From Nitrosomonas oligotropha (lineage in GTDB: Bacteria; Pseudomonadota; Gammaproteobacteria; Burkholderiales; Nitrosomonadaceae), in the NCBI RefSeq assembly GCF_009833085.1, contig NZ_QRBZ01000060.1:1-35337 (forward strand): a DNA stretch of 35,337 nucleotides. The letters are read 5' to 3'. Position numbers and translations under genes: made by a program. Position 1 is the first letter of the stretch. Each line of letters starts with the position of its first letter. Below the pieces are notes generated by a model. That model did no database searches and was not told the origin of the DNA. It worked only from the letters and a program-made list of their open reading frames with translations. Below are positions 7,818 through 17,177 of the stretch, piece by piece.

Positions 7818-8413
7818 GCCAATAACGCGTAATATTGCTGGAAATGATTAATCCGGTCATCCAGCCCTAGCGTTCCGCCATTTACTTTCTTGGTGATCCT
7901 GGTCACCACGTCATCGCTCGCGCCTTGATCGGCCAAGTCATTGAGTGCTTTGGTACTCCAGAACCACGCTGCGGATAAGAGTGGATATTTGGTTTTGACC
8001 CAATCCGGATTGGCGGTGACATCGTCGCCGATCGCCTTGGCAAACGCGCTGTAATTATCTTTACCGGTCAGTTGAATATAGCCCCGGCCACGGTATTTAT
8101 AGCCTTCTTTGCTGGCTTCGTCACCATTACCCATGCGGTTGGCATAAACGCGCGAGGCGATTTTCTCGGGCTGGCGGGCATAGTTATCCGCCAGATCGCC
8201 GGGAAAGTATTTGGAAAATACTTTTTTCAATCCGTCGGCGGAATAATTCAGGTTTTCTTCCAACGCTTTGAATTCCGCACTTTCGTGTGCGCATTGTGCG
8301 AGAAAATGCGCCAGGCGCAATGGTGAATCGATGCCAAACTTGGCGGCGCAATCCGGGATTTGGGCCAGCACGGCATCGGGAACATGGGTTTTCAGTTTAT
8401 CCAGGGGTAACAT
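7814..8413 (-). CDS. GH19-family lysozyme/chitinase-like hydrolase
   Basis: The 199-residue protein matches the compact GH19 enzymes (chitinase/endolysin type). It opens LPLDKLKTHVPDAVLAQ and then gives the helix LAHFLAQCAHESAEFKALEENL, in which Glu44 after His43 is the expected catalytic acid. The block YKYRGRGYIQLTGKDNY and the final INHFQQYYALL are also typical. Such enzymes cleave chitin or peptidoglycan glycan strands; among small phage-like members lysozyme activity is common. There is no signal peptide, no holin or spanin gene, and no other phage gene, so this is either a domesticated endolysin or a bacterial enzyme exported by another route. It overlaps the exported-protein gene by four bases and is divergent from mutL. 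Confidence 0.82.
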   Translation of the reverse strand: MLPLDKLKTHVPDAVLAQIPDCAAKFGIDSPLRLAHFLAQCAHESAEFKALEENLNYSADGLKKVFSKYFPGDLADNYARQPEKIASRVYANRMGNGDEASKEGYKYRGRGYIQLTGKDNYSAFAKAIGDDVTANPDWVKTKYPLLSAAWFWSTKALNDLADQGASDDVVTRITKKVNGGTLGLDDRINHFQQYYALLA

Positions 8414-8513
8414 TTTCGCTCTCCCAAATGTTTAACAGTGAAATGACTGGTCGGCATACAATGAACTTGGTTGCTTCCGCATTATAATCACAATTTTATA
8501 ACCGCAGCTTGTT

Positions 8514-10307
8514 ATGCCCACGATTAAACCGCTCCCCGAATTATTGATTAACCAAATCGCCGCGGGCGAAGTGGTCGAACGCCCTGCGTCGGCGCTCAAG
8601 GAAATACTGGAAAATAGCATTGATGCCGGTGCAAAAAAAATCACCGTGCAATTGCAACAGGGCGGAGTGAAGCAAATTCGCGTCACGGATGACGGCAGCG
8701 GCATCGCCAAAGACGAATTATTGCTGGCGCTGACGCGCCACAGCACCAGCAAGATCAGCACACTCGAGGATCTGCACCGGATCACCAGCCTGGGTTTTCG
8801 CGGCGAAGCGCTGGCCAGTATCGCGGCCGTTTCCCGGTTAACCTTGACCAGCCGTCCAGCCGGGCAAAGCCATGCGTGGCAGATCGAAATCGAAGGCAAA
8901 GCGGTCTCGCAACCCGAACCCGCTGCGCTGGCCTGCGGAACGATGCTGGATGTGAACGATTTGTACTTCAACATTCCCGCCCGGCGCAAATTCCTGAAAT
9001 CGGAAGCCACCGAGTTCGCGCATTGCGACGAAACCTTCAAACGCCTGGCGCTATCGCAAGCTGGGATTGAATTTGTCCTGCAACATAATGGCAAAGTACG
9101 CCGCCTGTTACGCGCCACGAATTCCGCGCAACGGATCGCGGCGGTTCTGGGCGAAGAATTCGGTCAAACAGCGGCCCCGGTAGACGAACAATCCGCAGAC
9201 ATGCGCTTGCATGGCATGGTGGCATTACCGGCTTATGCGCGGTCATCGCGCGACGCGCAGTATTTCTTTGTCAACAACCGCTTCGTCAGCGATAAACTGA
9301 TTTCGCACGCGCTGCGCGAAGCCTACCGCGATGTATTGCATCTGGACAAGCACCCGGCTTTTGCGTTGTTTCTCGAAATCGACCCGGAAAGCGTCGATGT
9401 CAATGTGCATCCCACTAAAACCGAAGTCCGCTTCCGTGAGGCGCGTGCGTTGCATCAATTCATTTTTCACGCGATCAACAAAGCGCTCGCCACGCCCAGC
9501 AGAACCATCAATACCGCTGAACCGGAACAACCGCCGGCCCGGTCATTTCCTGCCTACCCCAAGACCGGTCAGGCACAATCCGCAGCGGTATCGCAACCAA
9601 ACAGTTTTTACGGCACTTTGTTTGGCGTGGAACCTCGTGCACACCCAGCAACACCGGCCAATACTTTCGCTGCACAAACCGCAAAACCCGATCAAGCCAT
9701 CTCAACGCAAGAAAAACCCGACAGCCACCCGCTCGGTTTCGCGTTGGGACAACTGCACGGCGTCTATATCCTGGCGCAGAATGCGCGCGGCCTGGTGGTT
9801 GTCGACATGCATGCGGCACACGAACGGATTATGTATGAACAACTCAAGCAGGCGCTCGACCAGCATGAAATAGCGATGCAGCCGCTGCTGATCCCGGTCG
9901 TTTTTCACGCCGATAGCCTGGAGGTTGCCGTTGTTGAAGAAAATCACAGCACGCTGGAACAACTGGGGTTTGATATCGCGGTCCTGTCACCCGCCACACT
10001 GACCGTGCGCGCGGTTCCGGCCACGCTGAAAGATGCCGACATCGCCCAGCTTGCGCGCGACATTCTGCGTGAAATCCGCGAATACGGCGCCAGCCAGATT
10101 CTCACCGCGAAACGCAATGAAATTCTCGCCACCATGGCCTGCCACGGCGCAGTCCGCGCCAACAGCAGATTGACCCTCGAGGAAATGAACGCCCTGCTGC
10201 GCGATATGGAACAAACCGAGCGATCCGGTCAATGCAATCACGGCCGTCCGACCTGGTTTGAAACCAGTCTGGCAGATTTGGATAAGCTGTTTATGCGCGG
10301 AAAATGA
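8514..10307 (+). CDS. mutL: DNA mismatch repair protein MutL (endonuclease type)
   Basis: MutL links MutS mismatch recognition to strand removal. The 597-residue product has the GHKL ATPase at the N-terminus: ENSIDAG (33-39), TDDGSGI (58-64) and GFRGEAL (94-100). Next come a transducer domain (to about 330), a proline/glutamine-rich linker (about 335-405) and a C-terminal dimerisation domain. The C-terminal domain carries the endonuclease motif DMHA at 431-434 with Glu437 and Glu442, the ACHGAVRAN element (542-550) and CNHGRPT (574-580). These are the marks of a MutL that nicks DNA itself, as in bacteria without MutH. The start ATG at 8514 gives the usual MPTIKPLPELLINQIAAGEVVE opening (shown here only as its family pattern IAAGEVVERP). 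Confidence 0.97.
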   Translation: MPTIKPLPELLINQIAAGEVVERPASALKEILENSIDAGAKKITVQLQQGGVKQIRVTDDGSGIAKDELLLALTRHSTSKISTLEDLHRITSLGFRGEALASIAAVSRLTLTSRPAGQSHAWQIEIEGKAVSQPEPAALACGTMLDVNDLYFNIPARRKFLKSEATEFAHCDETFKRLALSQAGIEFVLQHNGKVRRLLRATNSAQRIAAVLGEEFGQTAAPVDEQSADMRLHGMVALPAYARSSRDAQYFFVNNRFVSDKLISHALREAYRDVLHLDKHPAFALFLEIDPESVDVNVHPTKTEVRFREARALHQFIFHAINKALATPSRTINTAEPEQPPARSFPAYPKTGQAQSAAVSQPNSFYGTLFGVEPRAHPATPANTFAAQTAKPDQAISTQEKPDSHPLGFALGQLHGVYILAQNARGLVVVDMHAAHERIMYEQLKQALDQHEIAMQPLLIPVVFHADSLEVAVVEENHSTLEQLGFDIAVLSPATLTVRAVPATLKDADIAQLARDILREIREYGASQILTAKRNEILATMACHGAVRANSRLTLEEMNALLRDMEQTERSGQCNHGRPTWFETSLADLDKLFMRGK

Positions 10308-10421
10308 AGCGATGCCGCCGATTCATATCTTTACGATACAAATCACTCGCATTACGCTAACATCAGCGTGCTGGGAGAAGTTCTTTTTCTTGATACAGGA
10401 CATTGAAAAAGGGGAAATAAC

Positions 10422-11735
10422 ATGAGTGCAGGTCGCGGAGATTTCTTTGCGGAAATGAAAGATTGGGCAAAAGTTAACGTGCTATGGATCGCCGCTCATG
10501 TGATCAACTTATTGTTCGGTATAGCCATCTATATCTTTAAAATACTGGATGGCGAAAGCGGCATTCCCATTCTTCCAATCGTCATTTCCATGTGCATCGT
10601 CTTTGTGCATATTTTCACTTATCCGATTGAAGCGTTACCGGCGGAAGGATCGACGCAAGACGAGAGGAAAAGAATCGAAGAGATCAGATCCCGGCAGCGC
10701 AATAAATGGATGATCTTTGCGTATAGCTTCATGCTGATATCGCTGTTGCTGACTTTTTATCCTTTCATCAACCCGCTGTTCAGTTTTGTGGAAAAAACAT
10801 CCGGTCAGGCTGGCGGAATTGTCCAACAGGAATCCACCGGACAAAATCTGGCAAAACCCGATGCAGGGCGATATCTCAACACACTGCGCGAACGACCGAT
10901 CGCTGTATTTATTGGCTGCTCCCTGGACCCGAAAGCCAAAACCCTGCTTTGTTCCAAATCTAATGCCGAACCCGAAGACGCTGTTCAAAAAGCACAAAAC
11001 CCAGGAGGCGGAACCCTCGGCAGTGCGTGGGTTATCAACATTGGCGGACATATCGAGCACTGTACTAAAAGCGACGATCCAAACTTTGGCAAGTCGGTCA
11101 CCTGCCAAGTGAAGGATGGGCTTCTCATTCCCCTCTATTTCATCATTATGGCCTTGATGGGCGGCAGTATCAGTCTCACCCGGCGGCTGCCGGAACTGCA
11201 AAAGCAAGCAGGCTCGGAGCACATCGCCACGCAACAGCAACCCAAACTAACGCAATACGAATTCCGCGAGCACCTGATCTTTCAAATGGTGCAGTACATT
11301 TCAGCGCCGTTTCTCGCAATCCTGGCGTATTATCTGATCGAACCGGGCAATATCACCAACTCGGTGGTACTGGCATTCACCGCCGGATTCGCATCGGAAA
11401 CGATCCTGCTCATGGTGCGGTCGATCGCCAATAAAATCACCCCGGGAAGCAGCGAAGCACTACAATATGGCGCGATTGCCGGGGTTATCACCATTCAAGA
11501 CGCTAGCGCGAAGAAAACGGAAGTATTTCTGACTGAATTGCCGCAGATCCATTCGATTACCGATGAGCAAGGATTTTATGTGCTGAGTAACGTACCGGTC
11601 GGTGAACATAGCATCAGCGTCAAATCGGTCGACAATGATGCGATCCTGAAAAAAGACACGGTAAAAATCGAACGCGCGCAAGCCATCGTTAAAAAGAACC
11701 TGGTAATTGCCGCCGATGATGGCGGACAAAAATAA
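10422..11735 (+). CDS. Polytopic membrane protein with C-terminal carboxypeptidase-regulatory-like domain; unknown function
   Basis: The 437-residue protein starts at an ATG after a good AGGGG site. Hydrophobic segments lie near residues 20-40, 50-67, 96-118, 230-250, 293-312 and 318-337. A soluble loop between about 120 and 225 carries three or four cysteines (CSLDP, LLCSKS, HCTKS, TCQVK), possibly forming disulphides. The C-terminal part (about 350-430, AIAGVITIQDAS then DEQGFYVLSNVPVGEHSISV) has the pattern of a carboxypeptidase-regulatory or CarboxypepD_reg-like beta-sandwich; such domains often mediate protein or surface interactions. I do not recognise the membrane part. It is followed after 65 bases by an adhesin-E-like gene and then by the coiled-coil lipoprotein, so it may belong to an envelope-associated cluster. 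The domain assignment is by eye. Confidence 0.72.
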   Translation: MSAGRGDFFAEMKDWAKVNVLWIAAHVINLLFGIAIYIFKILDGESGIPILPIVISMCIVFVHIFTYPIEALPAEGSTQDERKRIEEIRSRQRNKWMIFAYSFMLISLLLTFYPFINPLFSFVEKTSGQAGGIVQQESTGQNLAKPDAGRYLNTLRERPIAVFIGCSLDPKAKTLLCSKSNAEPEDAVQKAQNPGGGTLGSAWVINIGGHIEHCTKSDDPNFGKSVTCQVKDGLLIPLYFIIMALMGGSISLTRRLPELQKQAGSEHIATQQQPKLTQYEFREHLIFQMVQYISAPFLAILAYYLIEPGNITNSVVLAFTAGFASETILLMVRSIANKITPGSSEALQYGAIAGVITIQDASAKKTEVFLTELPQIHSITDEQGFYVLSNVPVGEHSISVKSVDNDAILKKDTVKIERAQAIVKKNLVIAADDGGQK

Positions 11736-11800
11736 CGGAATATTGCATTCCATTGCTTTCACCCGGAGCAATTCCGCCCGGATAACAACAATAAGGTTTT

Positions 11801-12190
11801 ATGAGAAAAGTATTCTTTGGTTTAACCCTAATGCTCGCCAGCACCGGCACAATGGCGGAATGGACCCGCATCAGCGAAAGCGACCGCAAAGGCGGCTCAG
11901 TTCTGTATGCCGACACTGCTTCGATCCGCAAAGCAGCGGGCCGTGCCAAAATGGCGATTCTATTCGATTACCCTACGCTGCAAAAAGCTGCCGGGGCCGA
12001 GTTTCTATCGGAAAAAATCCGGCGCGAATACGACTGCCAGGAAAAACTAATCCGCACCCTCGCTTACTCGCTTTTCAGCTTGAACATGGAACACGGCGAC
12101 CTCATCCGCTCGTATAACCAGCCGCAGAAATGGGAAATGGTGAAGCCGGGCAGCACGGAGGAAGTGGAATGGAAAGTGGCGTGTGATTAA
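11801..12190 (+). CDS. Second small secreted 'surface-adhesin E'-like protein
   Basis: The 129-residue protein has an N-terminal signal peptide (MRKVFFGLTLMLASTGTMA) followed by EWTRISESDRKGGSVLYADTASIRKA, which follows the same plan as the protein at 1854-2237: W near the mature start, a tyrosine-aspartate strand, and two cysteines near residues 76 and 128. The two are distant paralogues, not copies. It is likely periplasmic or surface exposed; the function is not known. It is translated after the polytopic protein (65 bases) and precedes a 154-base AT-rich gap before the coiled-coil lipoprotein. Confidence 0.75.
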   Translation: MRKVFFGLTLMLASTGTMAEWTRISESDRKGGSVLYADTASIRKAAGRAKMAILFDYPTLQKAAGAEFLSEKIRREYDCQEKLIRTLAYSLFSLNMEHGDLIRSYNQPQKWEMVKPGSTEEVEWKVACD

Positions 12191-12344
12191 TGAATAATAA
12201 ATTTATCAAATAAATATTTAAGCAGATTTTTCTGATTACTTGTGACTTTTCTAACAGTCGATGAAGTTACTTTTAGTTAACACATCTAAATCTTATTAGT
12301 CAAAAATAATACATATTAACAATAATCTGAATTGAAAATTAATA

Positions 12345-13685
12345 ATGAGAAGAATATTTAATTCATTACTAATATTAAGCTGTATCTTAGGCTTAACATC
12401 GTGCGCTAATTTTAATTCCATCAGCCGCACTACTCCACTGATTGGCAGTTTCGATGGCAGGGAAGGAAAAGCAATTCACCTTGATGCCCAGCAACGGCTA
12501 GTACTAATTAATAATCTTGGCAAGATTTGCGCTGAACCAAGTCCGGATGCAATGGCTGCTTATGCCGCTTCACTTGGCATCAGCGCTAGCGTTCCGCGTG
12601 CAGGTTCTGGTGCGCTTTCGCATAGTCAACAAGCTTCTATCGCAAGTATCGGGCTGCGCACACAGTCGATCACTTTAATGCGTGATGCGCTGTATCGAAT
12701 GTGCGAAGCATTTATTAATAATGCTGCTGGTCCAACTCAAATCGTTACCCTTCTTGGGCGCAGTCAAGACTTAACTGCAGTCATTCTGGCCGTTGAGCAA
12801 TTAACAGGAGCCGTTGCAGCCAATCAAGCAGCACTAACTGGAACAACCAGCGCTTCAGCATCAGCCAGCCTTCTATCAAATCAAGCGCTACTTGATGCCG
12901 CACGCGAAAACGAAACAAACAAAAATAATGAGCTAGAAGAAGCAAAAGTCGCACTAAAATCTGCGGAAGAAGCTCGTAACAGTCAAGAAAAAACTGAAAC
13001 AGCAGCAAAAGCCGAACGGAACAAACAAGTGAATAACTCCTCAGCGACTGATGCAGAAAAAGCAACAGCACAGAAAAATTGGGAAAGAAGTAAAGAAGAA
13101 CTTGATCGTGCTCAACGTGAAGTTGATGCAGCAGATAATACAGTTCAAACTCGCAAGAAACTTTACGAAGAAGCACAGAAAAATCGGGCAGTTATTGAGA
13201 AAGCTAAAGATTTTTCTTTGAACAATACAATTGCCAACACCACAAGCTCCAGCGAATTTAGTACTCCAATATCGCGTGTACAACTAGACAAAACGGCAAC
13301 AGAGTCAATCGCAAAAGCAGTACAAGCCATGGTAGAAAAAGTTCTAGATAAAAATTACATTGAAGAATCTTGTATGGCAACACTTGGCTATTTCCCAGAA
13401 AGTGATTGGGATAAAGATCAAAAACAACAATTGCGTGAAATCAAAGACAGTTGCTTAGAAATTATTAAACATGGAATCAATCAACGTGTCGCAGCCCAAA
13501 ATTTTGACTCCGATAAGAACACGGCAAGAATTATAGCTTGGCAAAAATCTAACCCAGATAACAACACGAAACTAAATAATTGGCTAAAAAATAGAGGATA
13601 TAACTTTTCTTCAACATTACTAATATATGGCTCTGAGAATAAATCATTGCGAGATCTTGCTATAAGTGAGCTTATGATTCCATAA
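12345..13685 (+). CDS. Coiled-coil lipoprotein of unknown function in AT-rich DNA
   Basis: The 446-residue product has a lipoprotein signal ending in LTSC, with Cys20 as the lipidation site. Residues 21-170 form a domain with ICAEPSPDAMAAYAAS near 61-76. A long, highly charged stretch at about 186-290, rich in alanine, glutamate, lysine and asparagine, should form a coiled coil. The C-terminal part (about 305-446) has two cysteines, ESCMAT and DSCLEI, and helical periodicity. The gene and its surroundings are clearly richer in A and T than the flanking mutL and ppsR genes, and asparagine and lysine codons dominate, which suggests a separate origin. There is no convincing Shine-Dalgarno sequence at the ATG. 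A 47-residue gene follows after 26 bases. A shape like this suggests a spanning or scaffolding role at the envelope, but I cannot name a family. Confidence 0.75.
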   Translation: MRRIFNSLLILSCILGLTSCANFNSISRTTPLIGSFDGREGKAIHLDAQQRLVLINNLGKICAEPSPDAMAAYAASLGISASVPRAGSGALSHSQQASIASIGLRTQSITLMRDALYRMCEAFINNAAGPTQIVTLLGRSQDLTAVILAVEQLTGAVAANQAALTGTTSASASASLLSNQALLDAARENETNKNNELEEAKVALKSAEEARNSQEKTETAAKAERNKQVNNSSATDAEKATAQKNWERSKEELDRAQREVDAADNTVQTRKKLYEEAQKNRAVIEKAKDFSLNNTIANTTSSSEFSTPISRVQLDKTATESIAKAVQAMVEKVLDKNYIEESCMATLGYFPESDWDKDQKQQLREIKDSCLEIIKHGINQRVAAQNFDSDKNTARIIAWQKSNPDNNTKLNNWLKNRGYNFSSTLLIYGSENKSLRDLAISELMIP

Positions 13686-13711
13686 AAACCAACTAAAACG
13701 GAGAATTTAAA

Positions 13712-13855
13712 GTGTCTATCCAACCATTAAGAAATATACCAGTTGATCAGGTTGCAGCAGTAGTTCAGAGTTTTCTAAATAACAAAGCCATTCAAATCAT
13801 CATTAACAAGAATAACAATGGAACTTATGATATAGAAGCGACCATCCCGGATTGA
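13712..13855 (+). CDS. 47-residue small protein of unknown function
   Basis: A GTG at 13712 opens a 47-codon frame ending at a TGA at 13853-13855. A strong CGGAG site (13699-13703) lies eight bases upstream, which is a better ribosome binding site than that of the lipoprotein gene in front of it. The product reads MSIQPLRNIPVDQVAAVVQS, then NNKAIQIIINKNNNGTYDIE, then ATIPD, which would make a short helix followed by two beta strands. It has no signal peptide or membrane segment. Its composition matches the AT-rich lipoprotein gene 26 bases upstream, so they are probably cotranscribed. I do not recognise it. The start and stop are exact, but whether it is expressed is inference. Confidence 0.55.
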   Translation: MSIQPLRNIPVDQVAAVVQSFLNNKAIQIIINKNNNGTYDIEATIPD

Positions 13856-13907
13856 TAAGTTTCCTCTAAGGTCATTTAACAATTAAAGTTACATTTTGCG
13901 ATTTATC

Positions 13908-14738
13908 TTACCCATACAACCGCCGCTTCAACCCGCAACGATTCAGTATGATGGCGCTGATTTCCTCGATGGAGATGCGCGTGGTGTCCAGGTACGGAAT
14001 ATTGAACTGACGAAACAATGATTCCTGCCACTGAATCTCCCGCTGGCATTGCGCCAGCGCGGCATATAAGCTGTCCGGGCGGCGCTCCTGGCGGATGAAA
14101 TGTAGTTGCTCTGGCGTAAGTGTCAAACCAAACAATTTGCTTTTTACGTTTTCCAGCACTCCCGGTAACTGCATGACGGTCATGTCGTCCGGCGTCAGCG
14201 GATAATTTGCTGCGGCGATACCGTATTGCAAGCCCAGATACAAACAAGTCGGTGTTTTGCCGCAGCGCGAAACACCGGTCAGGACGATGTCGGCTTCGGC
14301 GAGATGTTTCGGATTGACGCCGTCGTCGTGCGCCAGCACGTAATTGATCGCATCGATGCGCTTAAAATACGACGGATGATGCTCCACACTATGCGAACGT
14401 CCGGCTTTGCGCACCGATGATTGATGCAGCTCTTCCTCGACCGGATGGGTGAATGTCTCGAAAAAATCGTAGACGCGGCAGTTCGCCTGCTTGATGATCT
14501 CGAGAATCTCCGGTTTCAACAAAGTGCTGAATACCAACGGCCGGTACCCATCGCGCCCGGCGGCCTGGTTAATCTGCGTCAACACGTCGTTGGCTTTTTC
14601 CAGATCGTCCAGGAACGGCACGTTGATGGTTTCCCATTCGATGCCGTCGAATTGCGTCAACAGGCTGTGACCCAGTGTTTCCGCAGTGATGCCGGTACGG
14701 TCGGATAAATAGAAAACGGTGCGTTTTTGTTTGCTCAT
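13908..14738 (-). CDS. ppsR: PEP synthetase regulatory protein (kinase/pyrophosphorylase, DUF299)
   Basis: This 276-residue enzyme controls PEP synthase by ADP-dependent phosphorylation of an active-site threonine and Pi-dependent removal of that phosphate. The N-terminus ([22 protein letters not shown]) is the family signature. A P-loop GVSRCGKT sits at residues 155-162, and the segment [21 protein letters not shown] marks the C-terminal part. Its ATG overlaps the ppsA stop by four bases (ATGA), so the two are translationally coupled and always made together. The predicted target threonine is visible in the PpsA next to it (Thr417). The downstream neighbour on the plus strand is the 47-residue gene, 52 bases away. 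Confidence 0.95.
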   Translation of the reverse strand: MSKQKRTVFYLSDRTGITAETLGHSLLTQFDGIEWETINVPFLDDLEKANDVLTQINQAAGRDGYRPLVFSTLLKPEILEIIKQANCRVYDFFETFTHPVEEELHQSSVRKAGRSHSVEHHPSYFKRIDAINYVLAHDDGVNPKHLAEADIVLTGVSRCGKTPTCLYLGLQYGIAAANYPLTPDDMTVMQLPGVLENVKSKLFGLTLTPEQLHFIRQERRPDSLYAALAQCQREIQWQESLFRQFNIPYLDTTRISIEEISAIILNRCGLKRRLYG

Positions 14739-17110
14739 GGTTTGTGCAAGCTGGCGATGTTCAGCCAGGTATCGACCACCGAATCGGGATTCAGCGACAG
14801 GCTGCCGATGCCTTGCTCATACAGCCAAGCGGCGAAGTCCGGGTAATCCGACGGCCCTTGCCCGCAGATGCCGATGTATTTGCCTTGCTTGCGGCATGCG
14901 TCGATAGCCATTGCCAGCAATTTCTTCACGGCCGGGTTGCGCTCATCGAACACATGCGCGACCAGACTGGAGTCGCGGTCAACGCCAAGTGTGAGCTGCG
15001 TCATATCGTTGGAACCAATCGAAAAACCATCGAAATACTGCAAAAATGCTTCCGCCAGCACTGCATTCGACGGAATCTCGCACATCATGATCACGCGTAA
15101 GCCGTTTTTGCCACGCTCCAGCCCGTGCGAAGCCAGCAACGCGATCACTTGTTCCGCTTCTTCGAGCGTGCGGCAAAACGGAATCATGATCTCGACATTG
15201 GTCAATCCCATGCCATCGCGCACTTGGCGCAACGCCCGGCACTCCAGTTCAAAACAGTCGCGGAAGGCCGGTGCAAGATAGCGCGATGCGCCGCGAAAGC
15301 CGATCATCGGATTTTCTTCGTGCGGCTCGTAGCGGCTGCCTGCGAGCAGATTGGCGTATTCGTTGGATTTGAAATCGGACGTGCGCACGATCACCGGGTG
15401 CGGATAAAACGCCGCCGCCAGTGTGGCAATGCCTTCGGTTAATTTCTCAACATAAAAACTGACAGGGCTGCCGTAACCGGCGATGCGGCTATTGATCTGC
15501 TGCTTCAGATCATCCGGCAATGCGTCGAATTCCAGCAGCGCCTTGGGATGAATGCCGATCATGTTGTTGATGATGAATTCCAGCCGAGCCAGCCCGACCC
15601 CCTGATTGGGCATGCGGGAAAACGCAAAAGCGTGCGACGGATTGCCGACATTCATCATGATTTTAACCGGCAAATCCGGCAGCTGACCGGTATCCGCCGT
15701 GGTATGTTCAAAGGGTAGCAGGCCTTCGTAGACAAAACCGGTATCGCCTTCGGCACACGAAACCGTGACCTCCGCGCCGTCTTTAATCGAACGGGTGGCA
15801 TCGCCGCAGCCCACAACCGCCGGGATACCCATTTCGCGCGCGATAATCGCCGCGTGGCAAGTCCGTCCGCCGCGATTGGTGACGATGGCCGACGCGCGTT
15901 TCATGATCGGCTCCCAATCCGGGTCGGTCATGTCGGTCACCAATACATCGCCGGGTTGAATTTGATGCATTTGATCGATCTTCGTGATCAGGCGCGCCGT
16001 TCCCTGACCGATTTTGCTGCCAATCGCCCGCCCTTCGGCCAATACAGCTCCCTGGCGCGTAAGCTTGAAGCGTTCCAGCACCGATGCCGCACGGCTTTCC
16101 ACCGTCTCAGGACGCGCCTGCACAATATACAATTGCCCATCTTGCCCGTCCAAAGCCCATTCGATATCCATCGGGCGGCCATAATGCTGTTCGATGATGA
16201 CCGCTTGCCGCGCCAGCGCTTCGACTTGCGCATCGGATAGCGAAAAACGCATGCGCCGCGCGGTTTCAACATCGCGCGTCAACGTCAATGCAGCGCCGTC
16301 ACTGTTTTTATCCGCGTATACCATTTCGATGGCTTTAGTACCCAGCCGCCGCGATAAAATGGCAGGGTTACCGGCAGCCAGTCCGCGCTTGTACACATAA
16401 AATTCATCCGGATTGACGGTACCCTGCACGATGGTTTCGCCCAATCCATACGCGGCGGTGATAAAAATCGCTTCACGGAAACCGGATTCGGTATCGAGCG
16501 TAAACATCACGCCGCTCGCGCCCAGGTCGCTGCGCACCATTTTTTGAATCCCGGCGGATAGAAAAACCTTTTCATGCGGAAAATTTTGATGGACGCGATA
16601 CGCGATTGCGCGGTCGTTATACAGCGAAGCAAATACCACCTTGATCGCCGCAACGATTTGATCCAATCCGTGCACATTGAGTAACGTCTCCTGCTGCCCG
16701 GCAAACGATGCATCGACCAGATCCTCGGCAGTCGCCGACGAACGCACAGCAAAAGAGGCACGGTCACCACTTGCATCGGCCAACTTTTCATAAGCTTGCG
16801 ATACCGCTTGTAACAACGCATCCGGCAATGTGGCATTCAGAATCCAGCCGCGAATTGTTTTCCCGGCAACGGCCAGCGCTTGGATATCGTCGACATCCAA
16901 TCCGTTCAATAACTGATTGATCCGGCCGGTCAGCCGATTGGTGCTCAAAAATTCCCGGTATGCCTCGGTCGTCGTAGCAAAACCCGCCGGTACATTAACC
17001 CCGGCTTGTGCAAGATGACTGATCATTTCGCCTAGCGAGGCATTTTTACCGCCAACCAAGCCGACATCGTTCATCGTTAATTGATCAAACCAGGCGATAT
17101 AGTGTGTCAT
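14735..17110 (-). CDS. ppsA: Phosphoenolpyruvate synthase
   Basis: PpsA makes PEP, AMP and phosphate from pyruvate, ATP and water, feeding gluconeogenesis. The 791-residue length is normal. The ATP-binding part is at the N-terminus ([13 protein letters not shown], about 17-29; [13 protein letters not shown], about 119-131). The swivelling phosphohistidine domain has [15 protein letters not shown], with catalytic His419 and the PpsR target Thr417. The C-terminal pyruvate-binding barrel includes the catalytic cysteine in [10 protein letters not shown]. The ATG has GGAG just upstream (17120-17123 on the plus coordinates). cbbR lies 67 bases upstream on the same strand, so ppsA could be read from the cbbR promoter in part. 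In an autotroph this enzyme connects pyruvate to the sugar-phosphate pool. Confidence 0.97.
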   Translation of the reverse strand: MTHYIAWFDQLTMNDVGLVGGKNASLGEMISHLAQAGVNVPAGFATTTEAYREFLSTNRLTGRINQLLNGLDVDDIQALAVAGKTIRGWILNATLPDALLQAVSQAYEKLADASGDRASFAVRSSATAEDLVDASFAGQQETLLNVHGLDQIVAAIKVVFASLYNDRAIAYRVHQNFPHEKVFLSAGIQKMVRSDLGASGVMFTLDTESGFREAIFITAAYGLGETIVQGTVNPDEFYVYKRGLAAGNPAILSRRLGTKAIEMVYADKNSDGAALTLTRDVETARRMRFSLSDAQVEALARQAVIIEQHYGRPMDIEWALDGQDGQLYIVQARPETVESRAASVLERFKLTRQGAVLAEGRAIGSKIGQGTARLITKIDQMHQIQPGDVLVTDMTDPDWEPIMKRASAIVTNRGGRTCHAAIIAREMGIPAVVGCGDATRSIKDGAEVTVSCAEGDTGFVYEGLLPFEHTTADTGQLPDLPVKIMMNVGNPSHAFAFSRMPNQGVGLARLEFIINNMIGIHPKALLEFDALPDDLKQQINSRIAGYGSPVSFYVEKLTEGIATLAAAFYPHPVIVRTSDFKSNEYANLLAGSRYEPHEENPMIGFRGASRYLAPAFRDCFELECRALRQVRDGMGLTNVEIMIPFCRTLEEAEQVIALLASHGLERGKNGLRVIMMCEIPSNAVLAEAFLQYFDGFSIGSNDMTQLTLGVDRDSSLVAHVFDERNPAVKKLLAMAIDACRKQGKYIGICGQGPSDYPDFAAWLYEQGIGSLSLNPDSVVDTWLNIASLHKP

Positions 17111-17177
17111 TGTAATACTCCTACCAGCAAATCATTAATCTGTAATCTCTTGGTTCTGCTGATGCTACCATCGGTTT

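Noticed and set aside
7814..8413. A prophage around the GH19 enzyme
   Set aside because: No holin, spanin, tail, integrase or capsid gene on either side; neighbours are mutL and a signalling protein gene.
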